Source: Fuerstiella sp.
Lineage (GTDB): Bacteria; Planctomycetota; Planctomycetia; Planctomycetales; Planctomycetaceae
DNA: 64,000 nucleotides
Assembly: GCA_029245955.1 (NCBI GenBank)
Contig: JAQWOH010000074.1
Span: forward strand, 62,001-126,000
Direction: 5' to 3'
In this document: positions 35,548-45,069 of the stretch, one piece after another
Numbering within the stretch: the stretch's first letter is position 1
Layout: each line of letters opens with the position of its first letter
Position numbers and translations under genes: made by a program
Notes under the pieces: generated by a model
Seen by the model: only the letters and a program-made list of their open reading frames with translations
What the model was told of the DNA's origin: nothing
Databases searched by the model: none

Positions 35548-38500
35548 TGAAAAGTGTGTTGCGGATGTCTGAAGCAGAGCTGGCGAAGCTCGAAACCGGA
35601 ATCGGTTTTCGAACTCTGCCTGCCTTCAGTTTTGCTGTAGCCACATCAGTTTTGGCGTTCGCCGGCATGGCATTGAGATATTCTGCGGGCGACGAAGTTC
35701 CTCTGGCCGGTATGGACACGCTGACCGGCCGGTGTGTCCTGGCATCGGCTCTGGGCGTCAGTATGATTGTCGCTGCGTGGCTGGTGCGCGGCGTCTTGAT
35801 GAAACGCCTGCAGTGGGGCGTCCTGCTCAGCCTGCTGATTCATCTGATTCTGTGTATGCTGCTGCGGAATGTTCAGGTGAATGTTCCCGTCGTGCTGGCA
35901 GCAGAAATCGGCACCACCGATGTTCCGCTGCAGGAATTCACGGTGCCCGACTACGGCGGCGCAGAATCGCTGACGTCGCAGGAACAGCAGCAGTGGGAGC
36001 GGCCGACAGATGTTGAGATTCAGGAATCCGAACAACAACAGCTGGATCGCCAGGATACCGAAATTGAAATCGATGCTCGGCCGGAACAGGTCTACCGTAA
36101 GGAACATGTTGCGGCCGTCGACGTTCCCATGCAGCAGCGGGAACAGGAACGAATGCAGCAGGAACAGAAACTGGAGCTGCAGCGTCAAACGCAGCAGGCC
36201 GAAACGAATTTTCCCGAGCAGGTGAACAGCCCGCAGATAACGACACAGCAGCCACATCAGCCGGAGTTGGAAGCCCGCCGGCACAGCAGGATGGACGCCA
36301 GTCTGGAACACAGCCAGCGTCGCATGGAAACCGTCGAACGCGTTAACAATGCAACGGTCAGTCAGGTGACGGTTGAATTCCGTGCTCAGGTGCAGCCCAC
36401 GGACATGCAGATCGCAGAAACAGCTCCGACGGAGCGTGCCATAGCAGAAGCTGCAATCGCCGCATCCGCGGCAGAAAGTGTCGCCGTGGCGGCGGCGGCT
36501 GAGGCTCAGCGGATGACTGCAGATCCTCAGTCACTGACTGTGCAGCGACAGTCACAGCCTGACCTGGCCATGAATCAGCGTCCGAACAACAGTACTCCGG
36601 AATCATCGTCAGAGATGCAGATTGAGAGTCTCGCTCCGACACGTACAACCTCGGCAGCTGTGACCACACTGGAAACCGCCCCCTCCAGTGGAGGAACCAC
36701 GTCACTGCAAAGAAGTGACACGACTGCAGCGAAAAGCACCATTGCCACAGATACCTCCGCACAGGCGGTCAGCATTGCGACGGCAGCGGGGTCCGGGGCG
36801 CCAGAGCTCACGGCTGCTGCGTCCGCATCCAGCGTTACACGAGGCCGGTCATCTGTGCCGACCGGCAGTAAGGGTGCCGGTGGGGCCCTGTCAATGCGAT
36901 CGTCAGCCAGCGGCATTACGGCGCTGCAGTCCGGAACGATCGGACGGGGGCGGGGCACCGCCACCGGTCCAAAACTTGGCCAGTCTGTGGCCACCGCGGC
37001 TGGAGATGGAAGCAGCGGACAGCGCGGCACGCCGCAGGGTCAGCTTGTCGCGGTGGGAGCTCAGGCGGCACAGGTTCAGGTTGCCGGAGTTACCGGCAGC
37101 TCACAAGGGGCCGGAAGAGTTCTCGCCTCAGAGCCGGCGGCGTCTGCGTCCACCGTGTCCCGCAATAGTGGCGGACTGCCGACCAGTGCCACTGCAGGTT
37201 CCGGCAACACGTCGTCAATAGCGGCATCCGGGGTGCGCGGCCGTAGGATGTCGGTGGCCGTCCGCACAGAAGGTCGCGGTGGCTTGAGCGGCAGATCAGC
37301 CAATGCGAAACTCGAGGGCATTCTGGGGGGACGTGGAACAACCGGGGCATCGTCGGGCCGAAACTCAACTAAGGCTTCCCTGCCCCCAGGCACACTGGCT
37401 GCAGAGGAAATGGGTGCCCTTGTCGTCGCTGGTCCCCAGGCACAGGGCAGCGGTTCAGAAAGTCGCCGTGTGAACGGGCGAAGTGGCGGACTTGATGGTC
37501 CACGCGTCGCGTCACTGGCTCGAAGTTCAGCGGGACTGCCGGGTATGAGCCGTGGCGGTTCGACCAGCATCGGCCGTACGCGCAGTAGCCTGCCAGGCGG
37601 AATCGGCAAGGCTGGCTTACCGGCGCGTGCTGTCTCAGGTACAGGTCGTCCGCGATTGGCGTCTGAAAGTGACGTAGCTGGGATGATTCGGCGCACGGTT
37701 CCAGGGATCAGTGCCATCGCTTCAGAACGTGTAAGTGCCGGCTTCTCAATGAGAACACCAGAAGCAAGGCAGGAAGCGGTCCGCAAACTTGGCGGAAACG
37801 ACGTTTCGGAAGCCGCAGTGGAGAGGGGACTTGAATGGCTGGCCGCTCATCAGTATGCCGCCGGGAACTGGAGTATTCACGACATGAACTGTCGAGGTCA
37901 TGATTGCGCGGGACACGGCAGCTATCAGGCCGATCCCGCAGCGACGGGTCTGGCGTTGCTGGCGTTTCTGGGAGCCGGCAACACACAGGTGAGCGGCAAA
38001 TACCAACCGGTGGTGGACCGGGGACTTAAGTGGTTGATTGAACGGCAGACGTCGCAGGGTGATCTGTTTGCTGCAGAATCTGAGTTCGCTGGTTTTTACA
38101 GCCACGGCATTGCCGCGATCGCACTATGCGAAGCCTTTGGAATGACTAAGGACCCACAGCTTCGCGGCCCCGCACAGAAGGCACTCGGCTATATCGCAGA
38201 TTCACAACACCCGGAATTTGGCGGTTGGCGTTATCAGTCACAGTTTGAATCGGATACGTCCGTTTCCGGCTGGCAGTTGATGGCACTCAAGAGCGGCGAA
38301 ATGGCCGGGCTGGACATTGCGGACGCCACATACGCCGGAGTCAAAACATGGCTCGATACCGTGGAAGATAAAGAAGACGCGGGACGTTTTTCGTATCATC
38401 CGACCAAAGAAGTCACACAGTCAATGACGGCAGAAGGCCTGCTGATGCGTCAGTATCTCGGTGCTCGTCGCGACAATGACGCCGTACAGGCCGGTGCCAG

Positions 38501-38801
38501 CTATCTGCGGCAGCGACTGCCTCGTTCCGAGTCCCGCGACGTCTATTACTGGTATTATGCCACTCAGGTGATGTTTCACATGCAGGGCGAATACTGGGAA
38601 GAATGGAACACAGCGCTGCGCGACACTTTGGTGGACTCGCAGGAAAAAGGTGGCCCCGTACGCGGCAGCTGGAGCTCCGAACGACCGACTCGGGACGCGT
38701 GGGGCCAGTCCGGTGGACGGCATTACGTGACCTGCATGAACCTGTTGATGCTGGAAGTCTACTACCGACACCTGCCGCTCTACATCGAACTGGACAGATA
38801 G
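35547..38801 (+). CDS. Giant membrane protein: Q-rich rod, low-complexity linker, terpenoid-cyclase-like toroid
   Basis: About 1084 residues from ATG 35547, overlapping the exbD stop. Three membrane segments lie in the first 110 residues (FSFAVATSVLAFAGMAL; CVLASALGVSMIVAAWLV; LLSLLIHLILCMLL). Residues about 130-270 are Q/E-rich and likely coiled coil. About 270-740 is low-complexity S/G/T/A/R sequence. About 749-1084 is an alpha/alpha toroid of the prenyltransferase/squalene-cyclase repeat type: ERGLEWLAAHQYAAGNWS, DPAATGLALLAFLG, GLKWLIERQTSQGDL, GWQLMALKSGEMAG. No DCTAE-type catalytic aspartate motif is seen, so binding is more likely than cyclisation. An inner-membrane anchor, long flexible spacer and folded distal domain is the layout of TonB or TolA, and the gene sits where tonB would. 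Confidence 0.8.
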   Translation: MKSVLRMSEAELAKLETGIGFRTLPAFSFAVATSVLAFAGMALRYSAGDEVPLAGMDTLTGRCVLASALGVSMIVAAWLVRGVLMKRLQWGVLLSLLIHLILCMLLRNVQVNVPVVLAAEIGTTDVPLQEFTVPDYGGAESLTSQEQQQWERPTDVEIQESEQQQLDRQDTEIEIDARPEQVYRKEHVAAVDVPMQQREQERMQQEQKLELQRQTQQAETNFPEQVNSPQITTQQPHQPELEARRHSRMDASLEHSQRRMETVERVNNATVSQVTVEFRAQVQPTDMQIAETAPTERAIAEAAIAASAAESVAVAAAAEAQRMTADPQSLTVQRQSQPDLAMNQRPNNSTPESSSEMQIESLAPTRTTSAAVTTLETAPSSGGTTSLQRSDTTAAKSTIATDTSAQAVSIATAAGSGAPELTAAASASSVTRGRSSVPTGSKGAGGALSMRSSASGITALQSGTIGRGRGTATGPKLGQSVATAAGDGSSGQRGTPQGQLVAVGAQAAQVQVAGVTGSSQGAGRVLASEPAASASTVSRNSGGLPTSATAGSGNTSSIAASGVRGRRMSVAVRTEGRGGLSGRSANAKLEGILGGRGTTGASSGRNSTKASLPPGTLAAEEMGALVVAGPQAQGSGSESRRVNGRSGGLDGPRVASLARSSAGLPGMSRGGSTSIGRTRSSLPGGIGKAGLPARAVSGTGRPRLASESDVAGMIRRTVPGISAIASERVSAGFSMRTPEARQEAVRKLGGNDVSEAAVERGLEWLAAHQYAAGNWSIHDMNCRGHDCAGHGSYQADPAATGLALLAFLGAGNTQVSGKYQPVVDRGLKWLIERQTSQGDLFAAESEFAGFYSHGIAAIALCEAFGMTKDPQLRGPAQKALGYIADSQHPEFGGWRYQSQFESDTSVSGWQLMALKSGEMAGLDIADATYAGVKTWLDTVEDKEDAGRFSYHPTKEVTQSMTAEGLLMRQYLGARRDNDAVQAGASYLRQRLPRSESRDVYYWYYATQVMFHMQGEYWEEWNTALRDTLVDSQEKGGPVRGSWSSERPTRDAWGQSGGRHYVTCMNLLMLEVYYRHLPLYIELDR

Positions 38802-39196
38802 CGGGGCGGTTCAGGCGAAGTAAACCGGCCTCAATACTACCGGGTAACACGATGCCAACGGCGTGCCAATGGAGCAGATGTCCATCGAATTGGTGTCAAG
38901 GCGTTAATCCGTGCTTCACGATTGATTGCGGGGGACGTCGGCTCAGACAGCGGCGTGCAGCCAACAGATACAGAGAACGCATGCCGGCGTTTTACACTGA
39001 CTGGCCGCCACGACGAGCGTTATTCCTCATACGAGCGTTGATTTTGCACGAGCCTCACGACCGCATCTTATTGAACACCGCTCTACAATTGGTTTCAGGA
39101 CCAATTAAGACCCGCGCAGCGCGCAAGCGAGTGAATCAAAATCGCGGCAAGATCACCCTCAGAAGTCACTTGCTGGTGCTGGTATGGAAACCACTT
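38802..39196. other. 395-base gap between convergent genes
   Basis: It lies between the end of the toroid gene and the end of the next gene on the opposite strand. AATTGGT-TTCAGG-ACCAATT, a 7-bp stem at 39087-39106, could be a weak bidirectional stem. No reading frame with family-like sequence and no RNA gene seen. Confidence 0.35.
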
Positions 39197-39649
39197 CTAG
39201 TCTCCCGGACCGATGTCCAGCAGCATGGCCTCCAGCATCAACGAAGATTCATCGCGGTGAAGATCGGTAAACAACTGCATCCAGTCGCGCAGTTCGCAGC
39301 CCAGCTGGTCGGCCACGGCACACCATGACTTTTCCTCACGGATGCGGTTTCGCAATGATCTCAGAGCGTAATCCAGATGCAGCGTCTTCAGATGAAGCCG
39401 CATCACCTGACGGTTCCAGCTGGGAAATTCTTCCAGCACTTCCATTAGATAACCGCCGCTGTCCGCGTGCAGCTGGCGTTCGCGGGGCATGAGTTCAACA
39501 AGAGTGTCCAGAACGACCAGCAGCCACCGGCGAGTCGACTCGTCGGCAGTTTCCTCCAGTAAATCCCGTACATCCCCCAGCAGTAAGTATTGAAACTCGT
39601 TGCACCGCGCGAGTGTGGCAATTTGTGAAACATGGAAGCAATCGGTCAT
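39197..39649 (-). CDS. Small helical protein of unknown function
   Basis: 150 residues from ATG 39649, chosen because AAGGAA lies about seven bases upstream; the in-frame extension to 39754 has no such site. The sequence is almost entirely helical and acidic (LLLGDVRDLLEETADESTRRWL, then LVELMPRERQLHADSGGYLMEVLEEFP) with no signal peptide and no membrane segment. It ends in SSLMLEAMLLDIGPGD. I do not recognise a family; the spacing of histidines does not convincingly match hemerythrin. Monocistronic. Confidence 0.6.
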   Translation of the reverse strand: MTDCFHVSQIATLARCNEFQYLLLGDVRDLLEETADESTRRWLLVVLDTLVELMPRERQLHADSGGYLMEVLEEFPSWNRQVMRLHLKTLHLDYALRSLRNRIREEKSWCAVADQLGCELRDWMQLFTDLHRDESSLMLEAMLLDIGPGD

Positions 39650-40122
39650 TGGACATTCCTTTACAGCGACAGGAGACGGGGCTTCCACCACACGGTGCGG
39701 CGGAGGGATCAGAACATGAATGGCTCTCTTTGACAGAGAAAAGAAAAAAACCATGAAAGGTGGTTCCCGAAGATAAGAAACCTGCGTCTGTCGTCAAGGG
39801 CAGAATCAGGGGACGGTGGCGAAAGGCGGATTCCCCGCCGGCCACAGATCTGTTTTTTTGTAACAATTCACAGCAAAAACAGCATCATTCGTCAGTTCTT
39901 ACGGGATTTTCCGCAGACTGCGACGGATGTCAGAAATTCACTCGATTCGTGTGCACAGCCACCACCAGGGCCTCTGACGTCAGACAAGAGAATGTGTGTC
40001 GAACGCAGCTTGATGTACGGCCGTCTTTCGTGGTGTTGCACAGTTAACATCTGAAGAAGCTCGTATGCGGGACCGATGAATATTCCACTTACCGACGCGT
40101 TGAACAGCGTTCGACAATATCG
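39650..40122. other. 473-base gap with no recognised feature
   Basis: This includes the probable promoter of the helical protein gene at its left edge and the 3' end region of the ROK kinase at its right. Short frames on both strands lack coding character. No repeats, hairpins with T-runs or RNA genes were seen. Confidence 0.4.
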
Positions 40123-41133
40123 TCAGATCATCCCACGCAGGACGGCGCGGCGGGCACACCCGGCAGCACCGATGAAACCGGCGTTGCCGCCGAGCGCTGC
40201 GTAATCGATCGTGACTTTCTCAGCCAGTACCGGAAAGGCACGACGACGAAACTCTTCCTGAACGCGTGACAAAAACTCCCGCCCGATTCGTGTTTCGTGA
40301 CGACCAAACGTCATTGCGCCGCCGAGCAGCACCATGGTCGGATCGATTACGTGCACAATTGATGTTGTGGCTGTTCCCAGACAACGAGCCATTTCCAGAA
40401 TCAGCTCGCTGGCCAGTTCATCGCCCTTCTCTGCTTCTTCCGCCATCAACAGGGGAGACAGAGCCGTGACATCATCCATGCGATCGGATACCGACGACTG
40501 ACGGCCCTCGTCCATCGCCTCATGAAAACGCTCGATTAGCGACGTCGCACTGCAATAGGCCTCCAAAGTGCCGTATTGCCCGGTTTTGCACAGGCGACCG
40601 CAGTCCATCTCAATGATTGTGTGGCCCAGTTCGGACCCATGTGAATGTTCCCCCTGAACGATCGTGTCGTCCACGATCAAACCACCGCCAAGTCCTGTTC
40701 CCAGCGTAAAGAAGACCAGGCTGTCGGCCTCGCTGGCAGATCCTGCCCAGTACTCACCGTAGGCTGCGGCATTGGCATCATTCTGCAGAATAGTGGGGCG
40801 GCCGAGAGCTTCTTCGACCTTCTGTCGGACCGGGTAGTTCTGCCAGCCCGGCAGATTCGGTGGATCAAGCAGCAGCCCGGCAGGAATATCCATCGTTCCG
40901 GGCGTCGCAAGTCCCACCGCACAGATCTGATCAGTCGTCAGCGATGCCTGCTTCAACGCCTGTTGAGACGCCTGGGCCATCTGGCGGACACCGTTGTCGG
41001 GCCCCTTCACAGCATCGGTAGGCACACTTGCGCGAGCTATGACGGTGCCGTCATCAGCAACAATTCCCACCTTGACGTTGGTGCCACCAACATCGATTCC
41101 CAGGAAAAAAGGGGTGGTGTGAGATTCAGTCAT
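40123..41133 (-). CDS. ROK-family sugar kinase (glucokinase-like)
   Basis: 336 residues from ATG 41133 with GGAAG about eight bases upstream; the frame is open to 41364 without family-like sequence. FLGIDVGGTNVKVGIV is the phosphate loop, LATPGTMD and LQNDANAAAYGEYW carry the catalytic aspartate region, and TLGTGLGGGLI the second phosphate loop. The zinc loop HxxGxxCxCGxxGCxE is only partly kept: CGRLCKTGQYGTLEAYC has threonines where two cysteines are expected. Most likely a cytoplasmic glucokinase; substrate specificity among ROK sugars cannot be read. It diverges from the PAP2 gene. Confidence 0.88.
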   Translation of the reverse strand: MTESHTTPFFLGIDVGGTNVKVGIVADDGTVIARASVPTDAVKGPDNGVRQMAQASQQALKQASLTTDQICAVGLATPGTMDIPAGLLLDPPNLPGWQNYPVRQKVEEALGRPTILQNDANAAAYGEYWAGSASEADSLVFFTLGTGLGGGLIVDDTIVQGEHSHGSELGHTIIEMDCGRLCKTGQYGTLEAYCSATSLIERFHEAMDEGRQSSVSDRMDDVTALSPLLMAEEAEKGDELASELILEMARCLGTATTSIVHVIDPTMVLLGGAMTFGRHETRIGREFLSRVQEEFRRRAFPVLAEKVTIDYAALGGNAGFIGAAGCARRAVLRGMI

Positions 41134-41534
41134 CACTGCACTTCCGTTTGCATGTTGAAGACGACGCAGCGTCAATCTGTCCGAATTCGTTTGTATTGGT
41201 CGCGGCACGACATTGTTTGCAGAATAGTTAATTTGCCCGTCCAATTCAGCAGACACAGGAGTTGATGCCGCAGACGGCGGCGGATTCTGACGAATATGAG
41301 ATCTGTACGACCAATAGTCCCGTCCCCGGGACGGATCTTTGGCGGCACGTCGTGCGTCGCACAAGTAATCCCCGACAGCGACGCCGGAAGCGTTCTATGT
41401 TTCAAAAAAAGAACACCCGCGATACCACTGCCCGGTTCGTTCCCTTACTGAAATGTGGCCCGTTCCCGTGGGGTCCCGGGAAAAAACGTTGTTGTTCGAA
41501 AGACGCCGACAAACCAGCCCGAAAGCCTGAGGGC
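41134..41534. other. 401-base divergent region between ROK kinase and PAP2 genes
   Basis: Promoters of both genes should be here. The plus frame of the PAP2 gene stays open back to 41262, and ATG 41397 with GGAAG upstream is an alternative start that would add a basic 46-residue cytoplasmic tail. No RNA gene seen. Confidence 0.35.
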
Positions 41535-42461
41535 ATGTGGAACCGAGATCTGAAGCTGAAAGCACTGCTGATCTCTGTCACCGGCTGCGCCGCATTCGCA
41601 CTGTTGATTCGGCACCGTATGCGATTTGATTTCTATTCTGCTGGTACGGTACTGGGTACGGTTGTCCTGCTGCTGCCGTTCGCTGTCAGTTTCGAAGGAC
41701 GCGATCTGCGTCATTTCTCGAACCTGCTGACAGGCTTCCTGTGCATGGTGGTCTTCAACCTGTTCCTGACCATTCTGACGTATGCCGGAACACCGCTGAA
41801 TGCGCCGCTGACGGATTCACTGCTGATGCAGTACGACGCGGCGCTGGGAATTCATCTGCCGTCGATTGTAGACTGGTTTCAGCAACACCCCACACTGAAC
41901 AGGTTCTTTCATCTGATCTACTATTCCGTGCTGCCGTCAACGCTGCTGGCGTTAATTGTGCTGGGGCTGGACGCCGATGTCCGTCGACTGCGTGAATTTG
42001 TGATGCACTATATGCTGGCGGGCCTGATCACCACGCTGATTTACTTCGTGATGCCCGCAGAAGCTCCGGCACAGACATTTGGTTACGGACAGACGGCGGC
42101 TCAGCTAAGCTTTATCGAACATTTTCATGCATTGCGATCCGGTCATTTTTCCGTTGTATCGATGAACAATCTGGAGGGGCTAGTGACCTTCCCGTCGTTT
42201 CATACCACGTGGGCTTTACTGATCGCATACTCACTGAGGCATTATCGACGATTGTTCGGTCCCATGCTGCTGCTCAATGCAGGTGTGGCGATTTCCACTG
42301 TCACCACAGGCTGGCACTACGGCATCGACGTGATTGGTGGCCTGCTGGTTGCTGCGCTGGCGGTAATGATCACGCGTGCCGCATCAACATGGCTGCATGC
42401 TGATGCAGCCAAACCACACGGTTTGCTTCTGCGGGGGGCGGAGCCGGCGGTGGTGGAATAG
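41535..42461 (+). CDS. PAP2-superfamily membrane protein (inositol-phosphotransferase/Aur1-like)
   Basis: About 308 residues from ATG 41535 (alternative ATG 41397). At least six membrane segments are evident, for example ALLISVTGCAAFALLI, TVVLLLPFAVS and FLCMVVFNLFLTIL. The PAP2 phosphatase motifs are compact: LVTFPSFHTTWALLIAY (motif 2 with its histidine) and TGWHYGIDVIGGLL (motif 3 histidine and aspartate). This spacing resembles the Aur1/IPT group, which moves phospho-headgroups between lipids, more than soluble phosphatases. The active site would face the periplasm. The substrate is unknown. Confidence 0.8.
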   Translation: MWNRDLKLKALLISVTGCAAFALLIRHRMRFDFYSAGTVLGTVVLLLPFAVSFEGRDLRHFSNLLTGFLCMVVFNLFLTILTYAGTPLNAPLTDSLLMQYDAALGIHLPSIVDWFQQHPTLNRFFHLIYYSVLPSTLLALIVLGLDADVRRLREFVMHYMLAGLITTLIYFVMPAEAPAQTFGYGQTAAQLSFIEHFHALRSGHFSVVSMNNLEGLVTFPSFHTTWALLIAYSLRHYRRLFGPMLLLNAGVAISTVTTGWHYGIDVIGGLLVAALAVMITRAASTWLHADAAKPHGLLLRGAEPAVVE

Positions 42462-42529
42462 ACCATTCAAATTTCGATTGAATCCAGACTGCATCATTCC
42501 TGGCTCATCTGAGGAACGGCGCCACAAGC

Positions 42530-43704
42530 CAGATTCAGCAACGAATTCAGCGCACCGGATACGTCGTGATTTTCTGCGGACCGCAACGGCCGGAGCCGCC
42601 GCCTTTGGCACGCTGGCACCACCGACGGACTCACTAAACGCGGCCGTTGATGCGACGGGCGACAATATCCTGAAAATTTCGTTAATCGGTTGTGGCGGGC
42701 GAGGGGCAGGTGCTGGGGCTCAGGCGTTAAGCACGATCGGGCCGGTCAAACTTTGGGCCATGGCAGATGCGTTTCGAGACCGACTGGATGTTAGCTACGG
42801 AAGTCTGCACCGCGGGATCGAAAAGCGTTATGACCGTGACGCCGCTGATGTCGGTAACCGAGTAAACGTGCCGGAAGAGCGGAAGTTTGCGGGGCTTGAT
42901 GCCTGTCGCAAAGCCATTGACAGCGGAGTCAATGGCGACGTAGCCATCATTACCGGTCCACCGGCGTCCCGCCCGATCCATTTTAAATACGCTGTCAACG
43001 CTGGCAAGAAGGTGTTTATGGGAAAATCCGCGGGCCAGCGATCCGGACGGCGGTCTGATGGAACTCGAGTATCAGATTCGCGACTGGTATTTCCTTTACG
43101 CGGCTGAGGGGCGACCACATCTGCGAGCAGCACATTCACAGCCTGGACTTGTGTAACCGGGGCATGAAGGGACACCCCGTTGACACCGAAGGGCTGGGCG
43201 GCCGACAGGTATGTACGGCAGCGAATACATTCAGATTTTCGACCACCACGCTCTTGAGTTCACCAATGCTGACGGCACGATGATGTACAGCCAGTGCCGC
43301 CAGATACCAGGCTGCGTGAAACAGGTGGCTGAGTTTGCTCACGGAACTGGCGGCGTTGCGAGTCTCAGCATCGTGCAATGTCCGCTGACCACCGGAGCGG
43401 AGACGATCTGGAAATCAGAGCGAAGTTCCCCGAATCCGCACCAGGTCAAACACGATGTGCTGTTTGACACCATTCGATCAGGCCGTCCACAAAATGAAGC
43501 CCAACACGGTGCCGGCAGTACTGTGGCCGCCTTCCGGGGCCGTACGGCGACGTATTCCGGCCAGCGAGTGCAGTGGCAGGACGCCTTCAGTTCCAGCGTC
43601 CGTCTGACGACCGACGCCGAAGACTGGAATGTTCAGGCCCGATTCTACAACTGGATGAGGGCAGTTACTCCGCGGTTCCACCGGGAACGACAATGGTGCT
43701 GTAA
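42530..43704 (+). pseudogene. Gfo/Idh/MocA oxidoreductase pseudogene with Tat leader
   Basis: A Tat leader (RRDFLRTATAGAAAFG) and a Rossmann start (ISLIGCGGRGAGAG) are in one frame to about 43050. The EKP catalytic segment is altered to MGKSAG. About 80 expected residues are then missing, and MELEYQIRDWYFLYA appears in a second frame, GDHICEQHIHSLDL in a third, and IQIFDHHALEFTNADGT, NEAQHGAGSTVAAFRGRTATYSG in the second again. The family's normal C-terminus, LDEGSYSAVPPGTTMVL, is in yet another frame and ends at TAA 43702-43704. At least four frame changes and one deletion make this a dead gene. The start codon also seems lost; the left edge is approximate. Confidence 0.88.
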
Positions 43705-43893
43705 TTCCATCCACGCCGCCAGCCCGGGAGTCGGCCGAAGAACGCCACTCCGGCAGTTCTTCGTGCGTGTTTCGGGCCACTTCCCGAAATTCAATATCGG
43801 TTGGCTACCGGTCAACGGTTTTGCTGGTAAAAATGACCCTCAAAGCACTTCCGCTCCAACTGACTCTGTTGTTATCGAAGTCGAACTCTCATC

Positions 43894-44979
43894 ATGGATG
43901 ATCTCCGTCGCTCACCTCTTCACGACATTCATGTGCAACTGGGGGCACGGATGGTGCCATTTGCCGGGTGGGACATGCCGGTGCAGTACAAGGGGATCAT
44001 TGCGGAAAACAAGGCCGTGCGGGGAAAGCTGGGAGTGTTTGACATCTCTCACATGGGCCAGGTGTTTGTGTCAAGTGACACTGCCGATGTCGCCTCAGCC
44101 TGGCTGGACAGCATCCTGACGAATAATGTCGCAAAGCTGAAAATCGGACATGGACAGTACACTCTGCTGCTGAACGAAACCGGCGGAGTGATTGACGACC
44201 TGATCGTTTATCGACAGACCGACACGGACTATTTTCTGGTGGTTAATGCTTCCATGGTTGAAGAGGACGTTCGCTGGATGCAGGAAAAACTACCGGCGTC
44301 CGACGTGGTGTTGACAAATTGCAGTGATGATTTCGCAGGACTCGCCGTGCAGGGACCGGAAGCAGTGACAGCTTTCCAGTCGATGTTCGACGGGGCCGGT
44401 CAGCTGCCGGAGCGATTCTGCATGTCGACAATCGCAACCGACAACGGGGATGTAATTATCTGCCGGACAGGATACACGGGCGAAGACGGCTTCGAGCTGT
44501 TTTGTGCGTCAGCAACCGGACCTCGCTGGTGGCAACGCTGCATCGATGCCGGCGCCACGCCGGCCGGTCTCGGAGCACGTGACTCTCTGCGACTGGAAAA
44601 GTGTTACCCGCTGAACGGCAATGATCTGGCCCCCGATCGAACTCCCCTGGAGGCGGGGCTCGCATTTGCCGTTGACCTTCACAAGCCCGATTTCATTGGC
44701 CGGGAAACTCTGATTCGTCAGAAAACGAAGGGACTGCACCGCCGTCTGGTGGCCCTCAAGCAAACCAATAAGTCCCCGCCACCGCGGCCTGGCTATGTTG
44801 TGTTTTCGGGTGACGAAGAAGTGGGGACACTCAGCAGCGGCGGCGTTTCACCCAGTCTTGGATGCGGAATTTCAATGGCATACATCACGTCCGGTCACAA
44901 TAAGATCGGCACAGTCCTTGAAGTCGAAATCCGGGGTAAAAGATTTCCCGCGGAAGTTGTCAGGAAACCATTTATTTAA
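43894..44979 (+). CDS. gcvT: Aminomethyltransferase, T protein of the glycine cleavage system
   Basis: 361 residues, standard length. It moves the methylene group from the aminomethyl-lipoyl arm of H protein to tetrahydrofolate and releases ammonia. SPLHDIHVQLGARMVPFAGWDMPVQY, GVFDISHMGQV, GGVIDDLIVYR, LAVQGPEA, CRTGYTGEDGFE and LEAGLAFAVDLHK match GcvT throughout. It is the first gene of gcvT-gcvH-gcvP on one strand. It begins 189 bases after the dead Gfo/Idh gene, so its promoter lies in that interval; no glycine riboswitch was recognised there. Confidence 0.96.
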   Translation: MDDLRRSPLHDIHVQLGARMVPFAGWDMPVQYKGIIAENKAVRGKLGVFDISHMGQVFVSSDTADVASAWLDSILTNNVAKLKIGHGQYTLLLNETGGVIDDLIVYRQTDTDYFLVVNASMVEEDVRWMQEKLPASDVVLTNCSDDFAGLAVQGPEAVTAFQSMFDGAGQLPERFCMSTIATDNGDVIICRTGYTGEDGFELFCASATGPRWWQRCIDAGATPAGLGARDSLRLEKCYPLNGNDLAPDRTPLEAGLAFAVDLHKPDFIGRETLIRQKTKGLHRRLVALKQTNKSPPPRPGYVVFSGDEEVGTLSSGGVSPSLGCGISMAYITSGHNKIGTVLEVEIRGKRFPAEVVRKPFI

Positions 44980-45069
44980 TCCGGGCTGCAGACAGCCGCA
45001 GATGCACCTCTCCAATCGACGAAATGGCGACCGGCAGAACAATGCCGGCCCTGGAAGAAAGGAATTCCG

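Noticed and set aside
39087-39106. AATTGGT/ACCAATT stem as an attachment site or terminator
   Set aside because: It is an isolated 7-bp stem without a T-run, integrase gene or second copy in the window.
43705-43893. Glycine riboswitch before gcvT
   Set aside because: The 189-base interval does not show the paired aptamer motifs, and it is the remnant edge of a dead gene.
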